From the NCBI RefSeq assembly GCF_019801605.1, contig NZ_JAHVIT010000003.1, forward strand, positions 124,001 through 188,000: 64,000 bases of DNA. The letters run 5' to 3'. This document shows positions 1 through 8,716 of the stretch, piece after piece; within the stretch, counting starts at the first letter, position 1; each line of letters opens with the position of its first letter. The position numbers and the translations under genes were made by a program. The DNA comes from Maritimibacter alkaliphilus. GTDB lineage: Bacteria > Pseudomonadota > Alphaproteobacteria > Rhodobacterales > Rhodobacteraceae. Under the pieces are notes generated by a model, which saw only the letters and a program-made list of their open reading frames with translations, searched no databases and had not been told where the DNA came from.

Positions 1-586
1 TCGAGAAGGCGAAGCCGGTGATCGCGTCCACCTGGCCCGAGACCAGCATCGGCTCACGCACCGGGAAGCCGACGTTCTCGATGGTGACCTTGGAGGCGTC
101 GATGTCGTTCTCGGCCACGAAGATCGGCCACTGGGCATAGGCCCCGTCCGGGGCGGGTGCGCCCAGCGTCTTGCCCTCGAGGTCCTTGGGCGTGGTCACG
201 CCAAGGCTCTTGCGACCCACCACCGAGAAGGGCGGGTTGTTGTAGAGCATGTAGACCGCCTTGATCGGGGTCGCCGGGTTGGCATCGAGGAACTTGATCA
301 GCGAGTTGATGTCGCCGAAGGCCATGTCATAGGTGCCCGAGGCCAGACGGTTCAGCGGCTCGACCGAGCCAGCGCCGGTGTCGATGGTGACGTCGAGGCC
401 CTCTTCCTTGAAGTAGCCCTTGTCCAGTGCGACGAGGAAGGGCGCGGCAGGTCCTTCGAAGTTCCAGTCCAGCGAGAACTTGATCGGCGTCTGGGCCGAG
501 GCCATTCCGGCACTCAGGGCAAGCCCAAGGCCAACCGCCGCACCGGCAGCGGTGCGAACGGCGCGGGAAAGGCGCGAAATCATCAT
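1..586 (-). CDS. NMT1/SsuA-like ABC transporter periplasmic binding protein, partial (C-terminus outside window)
   Basis: The reading frame begins on the minus strand at 586 and runs off the left edge, leaving about 195 residues. The product starts with a typical signal peptide: basic residues, an Ala/Gly/Leu-rich core and an ASAQ cleavage site. It continues with IKFSLDWNFEGPAAPFLVA and KGYFKEEGLDVTI, the N-terminal pattern of the NMT1/THI5-like (SsuA, taurine, nitrate, pyrimidine-precursor) binding-protein family. Such proteins capture a small solute in the periplasm for an ABC importer. I chose the ATG at 586 because GGAG lies about 9 nt upstream; an in-frame ATG at 601 overlaps that site. 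It lies downstream of the DUF5591-like and monooxygenase genes on the same strand, so the solute may be their substrate. The ligand cannot be told from the sequence. Confidence 0.85.
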   Translation of the reverse strand, partial: MMISRLSRAVRTAAGAAVGLGLALSAGMASAQTPIKFSLDWNFEGPAAPFLVALDKGYFKEEGLDVTIDTGAGSVEPLNRLASGTYDMAFGDINSLIKFLDANPATPIKAVYMLYNNPPFSVVGRKSLGVTTPKDLEGKTLGAPAPDGAYAQWPIFVAENDIDASKVTIENVGFPVREPMLVSGQVDAITGFAFS

Positions 587-686
587 CTTGTTTGTCTCCA
601 TGTTGTCTTTGACATCAGTCGTTTGCCGTCCGGGATTGTGCCCCCCGGTCCGGATGCAGGCGAGGACATCCCCGCCCCTGCATGAA

Positions 687-1709
687 TCAACCAGACACGC
701 GCGAGACGAGAACGTCCAGCAATTCCGGTAGGGCAAGCGGCGTGGCATTGGCTCCGCCGCGCGAATAGACACCACCGACCTTCGACTCGTCCGTTCCCAG
801 CCGCTCCGCCAGCCGGCGGATCGCGTCCTTGCACTGGTCGGTGGTGGGCAGCGCCTCGATCTTGAGCCCCTCGGGCAGGTGGTCGTTCGCCCCCACGAGG
901 TCGAGCCGCGCGTCGCCCACCTTGCGATAGGCGGGCACGTTGTGGGCGCTGCGCTCCTCGCGGCCCAGCACGAAGGACCGGTGCGTCAGCCCCGGCGCGA
1001 CCCAGGCGATCCGGTCGGTGTAACAGCCGCCGATGCGCTTCAGGCTGTCGGCGAGGATCCGCGCCATTTCGTTGTGCATCAGCACATAGGCCCGCTTCTC
1101 CTCCTCGCCCCATTTCCAGCGCGTGGCCGAAACCCGCGTCGCGGTCGAATCGGCCCGCCAGGGCGCCACCGCGTTGCCGCGTTTCTCGAACAGGCCGGGA
1201 TCGTCATAGGCGGTCGCGGGCGACGGGCGATCCTCGTACTCCGCGATGTTCTCGTAGGGTACCAGCGCCATCGGCTCCGAGATCACGGCGCGGTGGATCA
1301 CCGTCCCCTTGCCGTTCGACAGGACCGAGAGGTTCAGCACGTCGCGCGGAAACGGCGGCTCCAGCCGGTCCTGCAGTTCCTCGGGCAGATAGCTCTGCCC
1401 CACCGGCGCGAAGCCTTCGGCCAGCAGGCGGCTGTTGATCGCCTGGTGCTCGGAGGAGAAGGGATAGGGCTTGGTCTTGGTGCAGGGCATCATCAGCAGC
1501 ACCCGCTTCTCGGCCTGCGGCAGCGCGGGCTCGTAACGGTGCAGGATGTAGTCGATCCACTGGGCGATGCGCGGATGTTCGAGGCTGTCGACATTGTCCT
1601 GCGGCGAGTAGAGGCACAGCGTCGGGTCGAGCTCGAAGGGCTTCTGGATCTTCTCGCGGCTCTCGGTGATCCGGGTCTCGCGGTCATCGGTGGTGACGGT
1701 GTTCAGCAT
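687..1709 (-). CDS. DUF5591-like protein (archaeosine synthase-family domain), function unknown
   Basis: This is a 340-residue soluble protein without a signal peptide. Residues 75-88 carry PCTKTKPYPFSSEH, and further on there are AVISEPMALVPYE and a YDDPGLFEKRG block. The Pro-Cys plus Lys-Pro-Tyr/Ser/His pattern and the following 'P..LVP' block recall the DUF5591 domain found next to the archaeal tRNA-guanine transglycosylase/archaeosine synthase family. That assignment is by eye. The start overlaps the stop of the upstream monooxygenase gene by 7 nt (ATGCTGA), so the two are probably co-translated. A bacterial archaeosine role is not supported by any neighbour. The context (flavin monooxygenase plus a solute-binding protein) suggests a small-molecule pathway instead. 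Function is unknown. Confidence 0.6.
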   Translation of the reverse strand: MLNTVTTDDRETRITESREKIQKPFELDPTLCLYSPQDNVDSLEHPRIAQWIDYILHRYEPALPQAEKRVLLMMPCTKTKPYPFSSEHQAINSRLLAEGFAPVGQSYLPEELQDRLEPPFPRDVLNLSVLSNGKGTVIHRAVISEPMALVPYENIAEYEDRPSPATAYDDPGLFEKRGNAVAPWRADSTATRVSATRWKWGEEEKRAYVLMHNEMARILADSLKRIGGCYTDRIAWVAPGLTHRSFVLGREERSAHNVPAYRKVGDARLDLVGANDHLPEGLKIEALPTTDQCKDAIRRLAERLGTDESKVGGVYSRGGANATPLALPELLDVLVSRVSG

Positions 1710-3157
1710 CTGCGGTCCTCCCCGGCCAGCGCGCGGGTCTCGCCCCGGGCCGCGGCCTCGTTCAGTTCGGGTTCATCATAGGCCTCGAGCGCGGCAAGAT
1801 GGGCCTCCGCATCCTCGAGGAACAATCGCTCGGTCAGGCCGCGCACCAGTCGCTCGGCCCCGAATTTCAGCGCCGAGATCCCGGCAGAGCCCGCCAGGCT
1901 CGGCATGGCGGCGAAGGTGTAGCAATGCACCCGGCTGACCCAGGGCGCGCTGCCCGGCACCTTCTCCTGCAGGGCGAAATCGCGGCCCAGGTAGGGGAAG
2001 CTCTCCAGCACCGGATCATCCTCCCCTGCCGGCGCCTCGAAGCGGTCGCCCCAGAGCGCCACATGGGGCGCCATCCGCGCCAGCTCGGGCCGGGCGGCGA
2101 AATCGACCCGCAGGCCGGTGCCGACGATGAGGAAATCCGCCTCCACCACGCCTTTCGGCGTCTCGATGGCAATCCCGCCGGGCCCCTCGCGGAGCGACAG
2201 GAAGGGGCAGCCCAGGTGCACACGGAACCCGTCATACATGGCACACCGGTCATAGGTCGGCTGCGGCGGCGGCTGGTTCATGGTGAAGATGCGCCGCATG
2301 AAGCGCCACTTCAGCGCATCCGGCAGTTCGCCGAAATGGCGCAGGAAGCCCGCGAACTCCATCCAGCGGTAGGGATTTACGGCGGGCAACCGGCTGCGAC
2401 GCGCGAAGAGGTCGACCGACGCCGCCCCCGCCGCCAGTGCCTCCGCCGCATTGTCGAAGGCCGAGGCTCCGGCCCCCAGCACCGCCACCCGGCGGCCCCT
2501 GAGGGCGGCAAAGTCGATGGGTTCTGAGGTATGGGCATACAGCCCGCGCGGCAGCGCCGCCGCGATCATGTCCGGCACGGTCCAGACGCCCGCGCCCTCG
2601 ATCCCGCTGGCCAGCACGACGGACCGGGTGAGGATCTTCGCCACCCCCCGCGCATCGCGGGTCGTAACCTCCAGCAGGTCGTCACTGACGGGCGCGATAT
2701 CCTCCACGCTGATCCCGTTGCGGATCGGCAGGTCCAGCACGGAGCGCAGCCAGAGCAGGTAGTCATGCCAGAGCATCCGGGGGATCTTCTCGACCCCGTC
2801 CCAGCTTCCGGCGCCGAACCGCGCCTCGTACCAGGCCTGCGGCAGCAGCGAGGGTACGCCGAGGTCGGGGCCGATCACGTGTTTCGGGGTGCGCAGCGTC
2901 TCCATCCGTGCAAAGCGCCGCCAGACCCCCTCCGCCCCCGCCGGATTGCGATCCAGCACCTCGACATTCTGCACCGCCTCGCGGGCCAGTCCGAAGGCGA
3001 TCGTCATGCCGCTCTGCCCGCCGCCCACGATGACCACGTCCCGCACGGGCCGGCCGCCCATCGTCCGCGCCGGCACCCACGCCCGCGCAGGATAGCTCAG
3101 CCGCGCGAGGTCTTCGCGCGCCCGTGCGGTCAGGGCATCCAGCTGGGCAGAGGACAT
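1703..3157 (-). CDS. FAD/NAD(P)-dependent oxidoreductase, flavin-containing monooxygenase-like
   Basis: The 484-residue product has two Rossmann dinucleotide-binding motifs. GGGQSG at residues 45-50 is preceded by the hydrophobic strand VVIV and should bind FAD. GAGASA at about 228-233 should bind NAD(P)H. A later VGTGLRVD segment resembles the third conserved motif of the FMO/Baeyer-Villiger and lysine N-hydroxylase families. The length is normal for this group. The enzyme probably hydroxylates a small nitrogen- or sulfur-containing substrate using NADPH and oxygen in the cytoplasm. It is first in a minus-strand cluster with the DUF5591-like gene (7-nt overlap) and the NMT1-like binding protein. 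The actual substrate is unknown. Confidence 0.75.
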   Translation of the reverse strand: MSSAQLDALTARAREDLARLSYPARAWVPARTMGGRPVRDVVIVGGGQSGMTIAFGLAREAVQNVEVLDRNPAGAEGVWRRFARMETLRTPKHVIGPDLGVPSLLPQAWYEARFGAGSWDGVEKIPRMLWHDYLLWLRSVLDLPIRNGISVEDIAPVSDDLLEVTTRDARGVAKILTRSVVLASGIEGAGVWTVPDMIAAALPRGLYAHTSEPIDFAALRGRRVAVLGAGASAFDNAAEALAAGAASVDLFARRSRLPAVNPYRWMEFAGFLRHFGELPDALKWRFMRRIFTMNQPPPQPTYDRCAMYDGFRVHLGCPFLSLREGPGGIAIETPKGVVEADFLIVGTGLRVDFAARPELARMAPHVALWGDRFEAPAGEDDPVLESFPYLGRDFALQEKVPGSAPWVSRVHCYTFAAMPSLAGSAGISALKFGAERLVRGLTERLFLEDAEAHLAALEAYDEPELNEAAARGETRALAGEDRRC

Positions 3158-3529
3158 GGACGGGCTCCGGAAACGGGGTTCTGAAGGATCGCGCCGGGTT
3201 TCCCCGGTGGTGCGGTGCTTGACCCGATCTTACGGTTCTCAAAGCGTCCCACCCACTAAAGCCAGCCCGATGCACCCAGCCAAGCCCCTCCCACTCTCCA
3301 GGCCGGCTTCCGAACCCGACCGCCTGAAAAATCGCCAGACATCCACCTCCCGCTCAATTTGCAGGCGACCCATTGATCTTTCGCTTCGAAGTATCCTCGG
3401 GGGGAGTCGCGGCACGCGACGGGGGGCAGACAGCCCCCCTCCCCGCCCGCCGCAGGCGCAGGCCTGACCCGCCGCAGGCGCTCTCCCAGTCCGCCGCAGG
3501 CACCGCCCCCGAAGCGCCCCTCACAAACG
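3158..3529. other. Intergenic region upstream of the monooxygenase; holds an orphan copy of the post-stop element
   Basis: No convincing gene is present. Positions 3374-3440 contain a copy of the recurring element seen after gene stops elsewhere in the window: CGAAGTATCCTCGGGGG followed by GC-rich inverted repeats and GGGGGGCAGACAGCCCCCC. Here it reads in the plus direction but no plus-strand gene precedes it. Three copies of CCGCCGCAGGC follow between about 3448 and 3502. The region must also hold the promoter of the minus-strand monooxygenase cluster, but I cannot pick out a clear -35/-10 pair. Confidence 0.6.
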
Positions 3530-3560
3530 AAAAAACCCTGCCGAACGGCAGGGCTTTTCG
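3530..3560 (-). terminator. Rho-independent terminator after the 48-aa small protein gene
   Basis: Read on the minus strand, a perfect 7-bp stem GCCCTGCC/GGCAGGG (arms 3553-3547 and 3542-3536) with a 4-nt loop is followed directly by TTTTTT. It lies about 20 nt beyond the stop at 3581. Confidence 0.85.
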
Positions 3561-3580
3561 AAACCGGGAAACGGGCGCGC

Positions 3581-3727
3581 TCAGGCAGCGTTCGCGTAGT
3601 CGACGTAGGCGTCTTCGGCAGGTGCGTCGTCCTGCGCGGTCACGGCCGGCGCTTCCGGGGTGTAGTAGGCAAAGGCATCTTCCAGAATGGCCAGAGCCTC
3701 GGCGGGGGTGTAGTTCTGTGCGTCCAT
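3581..3727 (-). CDS. Small acidic hypothetical protein (48 aa)
   Basis: The frame is open from 3814, but the ATG at 3727 has GAGG 8 nt upstream, so a 48-residue product is most likely. The protein is acidic and Ala/Tyr-rich, with NYTPAEALAILEDAFAYY near the start and an acidic tail. It has no membrane segment or signal peptide. It has its own terminator just downstream and sits between two terminators, so it appears to be a separate short transcription unit. I do not recognise the family. The clean ribosome site plus terminator is the main reason to accept it as real. Confidence 0.6.
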   Translation of the reverse strand: MDAQNYTPAEALAILEDAFAYYTPEAPAVTAQDDAPAEDAYVDYANAA

Positions 3728-3855
3728 ATCGGGTGCCTCAGGTCTATCATCGGCCCCCTCCCTGACCGGGTATATGCGCCAGGATCCCCGCGCTGACATC
3801 GGCCAATCTCTCAAAGCCGTTATGCTGCAGGTGCAAAGGTATCTCGCAGATGCAG

Positions 3856-3881
3856 AAAAGCCCCGCGATTGCGGGGCTTTA
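3856..3881 (-). terminator. Terminator of the sdh operon
   Basis: A perfect stem GCCCCGC/GCGGGGC (3860-3866 and 3871-3877) with a 4-nt loop lies 30 nt past the sdhB stop. On the minus strand it is followed by TTTT. On the plus strand it is followed by TTTACCTTTTTT, so it may act in both directions. Confidence 0.85.
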
Positions 3882-3908
3882 CCTTTTTTCCAGGGGGACT
3901 TGCGCGGA

Positions 3909-4688
3909 TCAGACTGCGCGTTCCACCATCATCTGCTTGATCGACGCGATCGCTTTTGCCGGGTTCAGACCCTTCGGGCAGGTCTTCGCGCAGTTCATGA
4001 TCGTGTGGCAGCGGTAGAGCTTGAAGGGGTCTTCCAGCTCGTCCAGACGCTCGCCGGTGGCCTCGTCGCGGCTGTCGATGATCCAGCGGTAGGCGTGGAG
4101 CAGCGCGGCCGGGCCGAGGTAGCGGTCGGAGTTCCACCAGTAGGACGGGCAGGCCGTCGAACAGGAGGCGCACATCACGCACTCGTAGAGACCGTCGAGT
4201 TTCTTGCGATCCTCGATCGACTGTTTCCACTCCTTGGCGGGGCGGTTCGTCTTGGTCTCGAGCCAGGGCATGATCGAGGCATGCTGCGCGTAGAAGTGCG
4301 TCAGGTCGGGGATCAGGTCCTTGACCACCGCCATGTGCGGCAGCGGGTAGATCCGCACGTCGCCCTTGATCTCGTCGAGACCGTAGATGCAGGCCAGCGT
4401 GTTGATCCCGTCGATGTTCATCGCGCAGGAGCCGCAGATCCCCTCCCGGCAGGAGCGCCGGAAGGTGAGCGTCGGGTCGATCTCGTTCTTGATCTTGATC
4501 AGCGCGTCCAGAACCATCGGGCCGCACTTGTCCATGTCGAGGAAGTAGGTGTCGACACGGGGGTTTTCACCGTCGTCCGGGCTCCAGCGATAGACCTGGA
4601 ACTTGCGGACATTGGTGGCACCCTCGGGCTTGGGCCAGGTCTTGCCGGTCTTCAGCTTCGAGTTCTTGGGGAGCGAGAATTGTACCAT
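3909..4688 (-). CDS. sdhB: Succinate dehydrogenase iron-sulfur subunit
   Basis: The 259-residue protein carries the three iron-sulfur clusters that pass electrons from the flavoprotein to the membrane quinone site of complex II. Cys80, 85, 88 and 100 (CREGICGSC pattern) form the 2Fe-2S site. [11 protein letters not shown] at 170-180 and the CHTIMNC/CPKG block at 227-237 form the 4Fe-4S and 3Fe-4S sites. Length and motif order are normal for the family. It is the last gene of sdhCDAB, 10 nt after sdhA, and ends just before a strong terminator. The enzyme works on the cytoplasmic face of the inner membrane in the TCA cycle. Confidence 0.98.
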   Translation of the reverse strand: MVQFSLPKNSKLKTGKTWPKPEGATNVRKFQVYRWSPDDGENPRVDTYFLDMDKCGPMVLDALIKIKNEIDPTLTFRRSCREGICGSCAMNIDGINTLACIYGLDEIKGDVRIYPLPHMAVVKDLIPDLTHFYAQHASIMPWLETKTNRPAKEWKQSIEDRKKLDGLYECVMCASCSTACPSYWWNSDRYLGPAALLHAYRWIIDSRDEATGERLDELEDPFKLYRCHTIMNCAKTCPKGLNPAKAIASIKQMMVERAV

Positions 4689-4698
4689 ATCGTCCTCC

Positions 4699-6507
4699 TT
4701 AGAACGTCCGCGCCTTGGGCGCGATTTTCTTGAGCGAGATGCCGCCCTCGTCTTCGGTGGTCAGCGGGTCGACGATCACCGGCCGGTAGGTCAGCTTCAC
4801 GTCTGCACCATCGACATGGGCCACCGAGTGGATGCGCCAGTTCTCGTCGTCGCGGGTGGCATAGTCCTCGTGGGCGTGCGCCCCGCGGCTTTCCTTGCGC
4901 GCCTCTGCCCCAACGATGGTGGCCATCGCGTTCGGCATGAGGTTGGTGAGTTCCAGCGTTTCCATCAGGTCCGAGTTCCAGATCAGCGACCGGTCCGTCA
5001 CGGAGACGTCGGGCAGCTTCTTGGCGATCTCGGTCATCTTGGTGACGCCTTCCTTCAGCGTCTTGTCGGTCCGGAACACCGCCGCGTCGGCCTGCATGGT
5101 GCGCTGCATCTCCAGCCGCAGTTCTGCGGTGGTGACGCCACCCTTGGCGTTGCGGAAGTAATCGAACCGGTCGAAGGCCTTGTCGATCGACGCCTTGTTG
5201 AGCGTCGGGTTCGGCTTGGACGGATCGACGATCTGGCCGGCGCGGATCGAGGCGGCCCGGCCGAAGACCACGAGGTCGATCAGCGAGTTCGAGCCGAGAC
5301 GGTTCGCACCGTGGACCGAGGCACAGCCCGCCTCGCCCGCGGCCATCAGGCCGGGCACGACCCCGGTGGGGTTCTCTGCGGTCGGGTTCAGCACCTCGCC
5401 CCAGTAGTTGGTCGGGATACCGCCCATGTTGTAGTGCACGGTCGGCAGAACCGGGATCGGCTCCTTTGTCACGTCCACGCCGGCAAAGATCTTCGCGCTC
5501 TCGGAGATGCCCGGCAGACGCTCGGCGAGCGCCTCGGCAGGCAGGTGCGAGAGGTTCAGGTGGATGTGGTCGCCATGCTCGCCCACGCCGCGGCCTTCGC
5601 GGATCTCCATGGTCATGGAGCGCGAGACGTAGTCGCGGGGCGCCAGGTCCTTGTACTGGGGCGCATAGCGCTCCATGAACCGTTCGCCTTCGGAGTTGGT
5701 CAGGTAACCGCCTTCGCCGCGCGCGCCCTCGGTGATCAGACAGCCAGAGCCGTAGATGCCGGTCGGGTGGAACTGGACGAATTCCATGTCCTGCAGCGCG
5801 AGGCCCGCACGGGCCACCATGCCGCCGCCGTCACCGGTGCAGGTGTGCGCCGAGGTGGCCGAGAAGTAGGCCCGGCCGTAACCGCCGGTGGCCAGAACGA
5901 CCATCTTGGCCGAGAAGACGTGCATCGTGCCGTCGTCGAGCTTCCAGCAGACCACACCCTGACAGACGCCGTCGTCCGACATGATCAGGTCGATCGCGAA
6001 ATACTCGATGTAGAACTCTGCGTTGTTCTTCAGCGACTGACCGTAGAGCGTGTGCAGGATGGCGTGGCCGGTGCGGTCCGCCGCGGCGCAGGTGCGCTGC
6101 ACGGGCGGGCCTTCACCGAATTCGGTGGTGTGACCGCCGAAGGGCCGTTGGTAGATCTTGCCTTCTTCGGTCCGGCTGAAGGGCACACCGTAGTGCTCCA
6201 GCTCGTAGACCGCCTTGGGCGCCTCGCGGGCGAGGTATTCCATCGCGTCGGTGTCGCCGAGCCAGTCGGAGCCCTTCACGGTGTCGTACATGTGCCACTG
6301 CCAGTTGTCGGGGCCCATGTTGGACAGCGACGCGGCAATGCCGCCCTGTGCGGCGACGGTGTGGGATCGAGTCGGGAAGACCTTGGTCACGCAGGCCGTG
6401 CGCAGGCCCTGTTCGGCCATGCCGAGGGTCGCGCGCAGCCCTGCACCGCCAGCCCCGACGACCACGACGTCATATTCATGCGTCTCGTATTGGTAAGCTG
6501 CCGTCAT
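4699..6507 (-). CDS. sdhA: Succinate dehydrogenase flavoprotein subunit
   Basis: The 602-residue subunit oxidises succinate to fumarate using covalently bound FAD. The N-terminal [11 protein letters not shown] is the FAD-binding Rossmann motif, and the [13 protein letters not shown] block supplies His49, the expected FAD-attachment histidine. [11 protein letters not shown] is the conserved substrate/FAD-contact block. The C-terminus has RGAHAHEDY. It is full length. It lies 25 nt after sdhD and 10 nt before sdhB in the sdhCDAB operon. Confidence 0.98.
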   Translation of the reverse strand: MTAAYQYETHEYDVVVVGAGGAGLRATLGMAEQGLRTACVTKVFPTRSHTVAAQGGIAASLSNMGPDNWQWHMYDTVKGSDWLGDTDAMEYLAREAPKAVYELEHYGVPFSRTEEGKIYQRPFGGHTTEFGEGPPVQRTCAAADRTGHAILHTLYGQSLKNNAEFYIEYFAIDLIMSDDGVCQGVVCWKLDDGTMHVFSAKMVVLATGGYGRAYFSATSAHTCTGDGGGMVARAGLALQDMEFVQFHPTGIYGSGCLITEGARGEGGYLTNSEGERFMERYAPQYKDLAPRDYVSRSMTMEIREGRGVGEHGDHIHLNLSHLPAEALAERLPGISESAKIFAGVDVTKEPIPVLPTVHYNMGGIPTNYWGEVLNPTAENPTGVVPGLMAAGEAGCASVHGANRLGSNSLIDLVVFGRAASIRAGQIVDPSKPNPTLNKASIDKAFDRFDYFRNAKGGVTTAELRLEMQRTMQADAAVFRTDKTLKEGVTKMTEIAKKLPDVSVTDRSLIWNSDLMETLELTNLMPNAMATIVGAEARKESRGAHAHEDYATRDDENWRIHSVAHVDGADVKLTYRPVIVDPLTTEDEGGISLKKIAPKARTF

Positions 6508-6532
6508 GTTTTCTTTTCCTTCAACCCGCGAA

Positions 6533-6904
6533 TTAGAGTGCCAGTTTGACCAGCGCGAAGAGCACCGCGACGATCATGGCGTAGGAAAACGCCTGCACGG
6601 CGACGAGCAGCAGTTTGCCCGGCGTGCCGTGGACGTAGTCGATGATGGCCTCGTCTGCTTCGCCCTTGCAGTGCAGGATCACCACGATCGCGGTCAGCGC
6701 GGTGATGATCGCCGGACAGGGGCGCCCGAAGTAGGCGAGGACCTCTTCGTAGCTGCCGCCAAGGCCCGCGCCGAAGGTGAAGACGAAGAGCGGCACGAGC
6801 ACGACCATCACGGCCGAGCTGATCATCGCTTTCCAGTGGTGCTCGGTCCCGGTCCGGCCGGAGCCCAGACCCTGTGCGCGCTTGCGGTCAGTCAGAAATC
6901 GCAT
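6533..6904 (-). CDS. sdhD: Succinate dehydrogenase membrane anchor subunit
   Basis: This 123-residue protein has three hydrophobic segments and anchors the SdhAB dimer in the inner membrane. The loop containing [16 protein letters not shown] carries the Asp-Tyr pair expected at the quinone site and a histidine suited to haem b ligation. The frame is open further upstream, but the ATG at 6904 ([11 protein letters not shown]) has AAGGAGA 7 nt before it and gives the usual length. It is 11 nt downstream of sdhC. Confidence 0.92.
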   Translation of the reverse strand: MRFLTDRKRAQGLGSGRTGTEHHWKAMISSAVMVVLVPLFVFTFGAGLGGSYEEVLAYFGRPCPAIITALTAIVVILHCKGEADEAIIDYVHGTPGKLLLVAVQAFSYAMIVAVLFALVKLAL

Positions 6905-6915
6905 GAGCTGTCTCC

Positions 6916-7305
6916 TTACACCACGATGATCGTGAAGAGCGTCAGAACGGTGGCGCCGATGAACATGCCCCAGCCCATTTTCTCCGACACCGGAATTTCG
7001 ATGCAATAGCCCAGGTCCCAGATCACGTGCCGCAGGCGGCCCAGCATGTGGTACCAGATGGCCCAGGTCGCCAGCAGCATCAGCAGGTCACCGAACCAGC
7101 TGGTCAGCAGGCCGTCCACGACCGCGAAGGCCTCGGGCGAGCTGGCCGCAGCAAGGAACCAGCAGACCAGCAGGAACGCGAAGCCAAGCGTCGCGATGCC
7201 GGTGATGCGGACCATGATGGACGAGATCGACGTCATCTGGGGGCGGTAGTACTGCCCGAGCATGAAAGGGGAGAGTGGGCGATTGCCACGGTTCACATCA
7301 GCCAT
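6916..7305 (-). CDS. sdhC: Succinate dehydrogenase cytochrome b556 subunit
   Basis: The product is 129 residues with three membrane helices. It shows the family's N-terminal RPLSPFMLGQYYRPQMTS block and the WYHMLGRLRHVIWDLGY motif with the haem-ligand histidine. The ATG at 7305 (MADVNRGNRPLS) was chosen over the longer open frame because it matches the family start and has an AAAGGAC ribosome site. It opens the sdhCDAB operon. A paired palindromic operator lies about 120 nt upstream. Confidence 0.95.
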   Translation of the reverse strand: MADVNRGNRPLSPFMLGQYYRPQMTSISSIMVRITGIATLGFAFLLVCWFLAAASSPEAFAVVDGLLTSWFGDLLMLLATWAIWYHMLGRLRHVIWDLGYCIEIPVSEKMGWGMFIGATVLTLFTIIVV

Positions 7306-7424
7306 GAGATGTCCTTTCCGTATTTCCCTCGGGCATCGGTTTACGCAGAAGCGCCCCCGCTTGTCATCCTCTCCGGGGGTCGCAGTCCCAAGAATTTGAC
7401 AGTGGCACATAAATAATTTTCGAG

Positions 7425-7457
7425 TTGTGATCACAGATTTTATTTGTGTGATCACAA
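7425..7457 (-). promoter_or_regulatory. Paired palindromic operator upstream of sdhCDAB
   Basis: Two copies of the 10-bp palindrome TGTGATCACA occupy 7426-7435 and 7447-7456. Their centres are 21 bp apart, two helical turns, and both outer flanks carry an extra T/A so the whole 33-bp block is itself nearly symmetric. The same arrangement with the same spacing occurs upstream of sucC. It is too short in its spacer to be a classical Crp site. The regulator is not identified in this window. Confidence 0.75.
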
Positions 7458-7684
7458 AATGTGCAACAAATCCGAGAGGGTGAATTCCGAGTGATTTGCT
7501 AGGTTTTACGCGTTGATTCTTGTTGTCATTTGAACGGCTGGCGGCCTTTCCCGCAAGCGTCGGGCGCGTTCGGGGCGGTCCTTGACCGCTGGCGGGCGGC
7601 CCGTCGCCGCCCTAGCCGTGGTGTTTCGTGCCGTCGCGCAGGCGGTGGCTCGGGGCCCCGTCTACAGGGCCCGCCCGCCGATCC
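7458..7684. other. Promoter region between sdhC and mch
   Basis: No gene is visible between the sdhC start at 7305 and the mch stop at 7685 apart from the paired operator. On the minus strand TTGTTG followed 18 bp later by AAATAA overlaps the operator and is a possible weak promoter. A short GGGCCC inverted repeat at about 7655-7675, just past the mch stop, could be a weak terminator. Confidence 0.4.
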
Positions 7685-8716
7685 TCAGACCGGGATCAGG
7701 GCCCAGTAGTCGAGGTCCAGCAGCACCTCGGGCAGGTATTTTCCGTCCTCGCCCTTCAGCGCACCGGCAGGGGCGCCGGTGGTCGCCACCAGCCGCAGGC
7801 GCAGGGCGCCGACTCCGGGGGCCGGGGTCTCGGCCTTGTCCAGCACCTCGGACCACGCCTTGACGGTCAGCCCGGAAAAACAGGGGTTTGCATGGGCCCC
7901 GCCGTTCAACCCGACGATCATCTGCGCATTCGCCAGCCCGTTGAAGGACAGCGCCCGCGCCATCGAGATGATGTGCCCGCCATAGATCAGCCGCTGCCCG
8001 TCGGGCCGGAAGGTCGCGTCGAAATGCACCTTGGCCGTGTTTTGCCAGAGGCGCGTGGCGATCATATGCTCGGCCTCCTCGATGGTCACGCCATCGACGT
8101 GGTCGATCACCTCGCCCACCGCGTAATCGCCCCAGCGGTGCGGCTCACCGGCCAGCGTGAAATCGTAGCCGGTGAAGTCTAGCCCCTCGGGGATCACGAG
8201 GTCCTCTGCCGCCAGAACCGGCTTCAACTCCGGCAGCACCGTCTCGGGCGCAGGCGCGTCGAGGTCGCCTTTGCGCACCATGACCCAGCGGACGTAGTCC
8301 ATCACGGTCTCGCCGTGCTGGTTCAGACCGGAGGTGCGGACATAGACCACGCCCGACTTGCCGTTCGAGTTCTGCTTGAGCCCGATCACCTCGGAGCGGG
8401 AGCGCAGCGTGTCGCCGGACCAGACCGGTTTCAGCCAGCGGCCCTCGGCATAGCCGAGGTTCGCCACCGCGTTGAGCGAGACATCCGGCACGGTCTTGCC
8501 GAAGACCACGTGGAAGGCCGCGAGGTCATCCAGCGGCGAGGCCGGCAGGCCGCAGGCCTGCGCGAAGGCATCGGAGGAATAGAGCGCGTGGCGCGCCGGG
8601 TAGAGCGCGTGATAGAGCGCCCGCTCCCCCTGCCCCACGGTGCGCGGCACCGCGTGGTCGATGACCTGACCGACGGCGTAATCCTCGAAGAAACGTCCCG
8701 GATTGGTCTTGCTCAT
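7685..8716 (-). CDS. mch: Mesaconyl-C1-CoA hydratase (beta-methylmalyl-CoA dehydratase)
   Basis: This 343-residue protein has two MaoC/hot-dog-like halves. The enzyme interconverts mesaconyl-CoA and beta-methylmalyl-CoA in the ethylmalonyl-CoA pathway, which regenerates glyoxylate and propionyl-CoA during acetyl-CoA assimilation. Evidence is the length, the N-terminal GRFFEDYAVGQVIDH block echoed by WGDYAVGEVIDHVDGVTIEEAEHM in the second half, and clustering with mcl2. The same cluster beside sdh exists in Rhodobacter sphaeroides. Its ATG shares one base with the stop of the upstream DUF1737 gene (TGATG). Confidence 0.93.
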   Translation of the reverse strand: MSKTNPGRFFEDYAVGQVIDHAVPRTVGQGERALYHALYPARHALYSSDAFAQACGLPASPLDDLAAFHVVFGKTVPDVSLNAVANLGYAEGRWLKPVWSGDTLRSRSEVIGLKQNSNGKSGVVYVRTSGLNQHGETVMDYVRWVMVRKGDLDAPAPETVLPELKPVLAAEDLVIPEGLDFTGYDFTLAGEPHRWGDYAVGEVIDHVDGVTIEEAEHMIATRLWQNTAKVHFDATFRPDGQRLIYGGHIISMARALSFNGLANAQMIVGLNGGAHANPCFSGLTVKAWSEVLDKAETPAPGVGALRLRLVATTGAPAGALKGEDGKYLPEVLLDLDYWALIPV

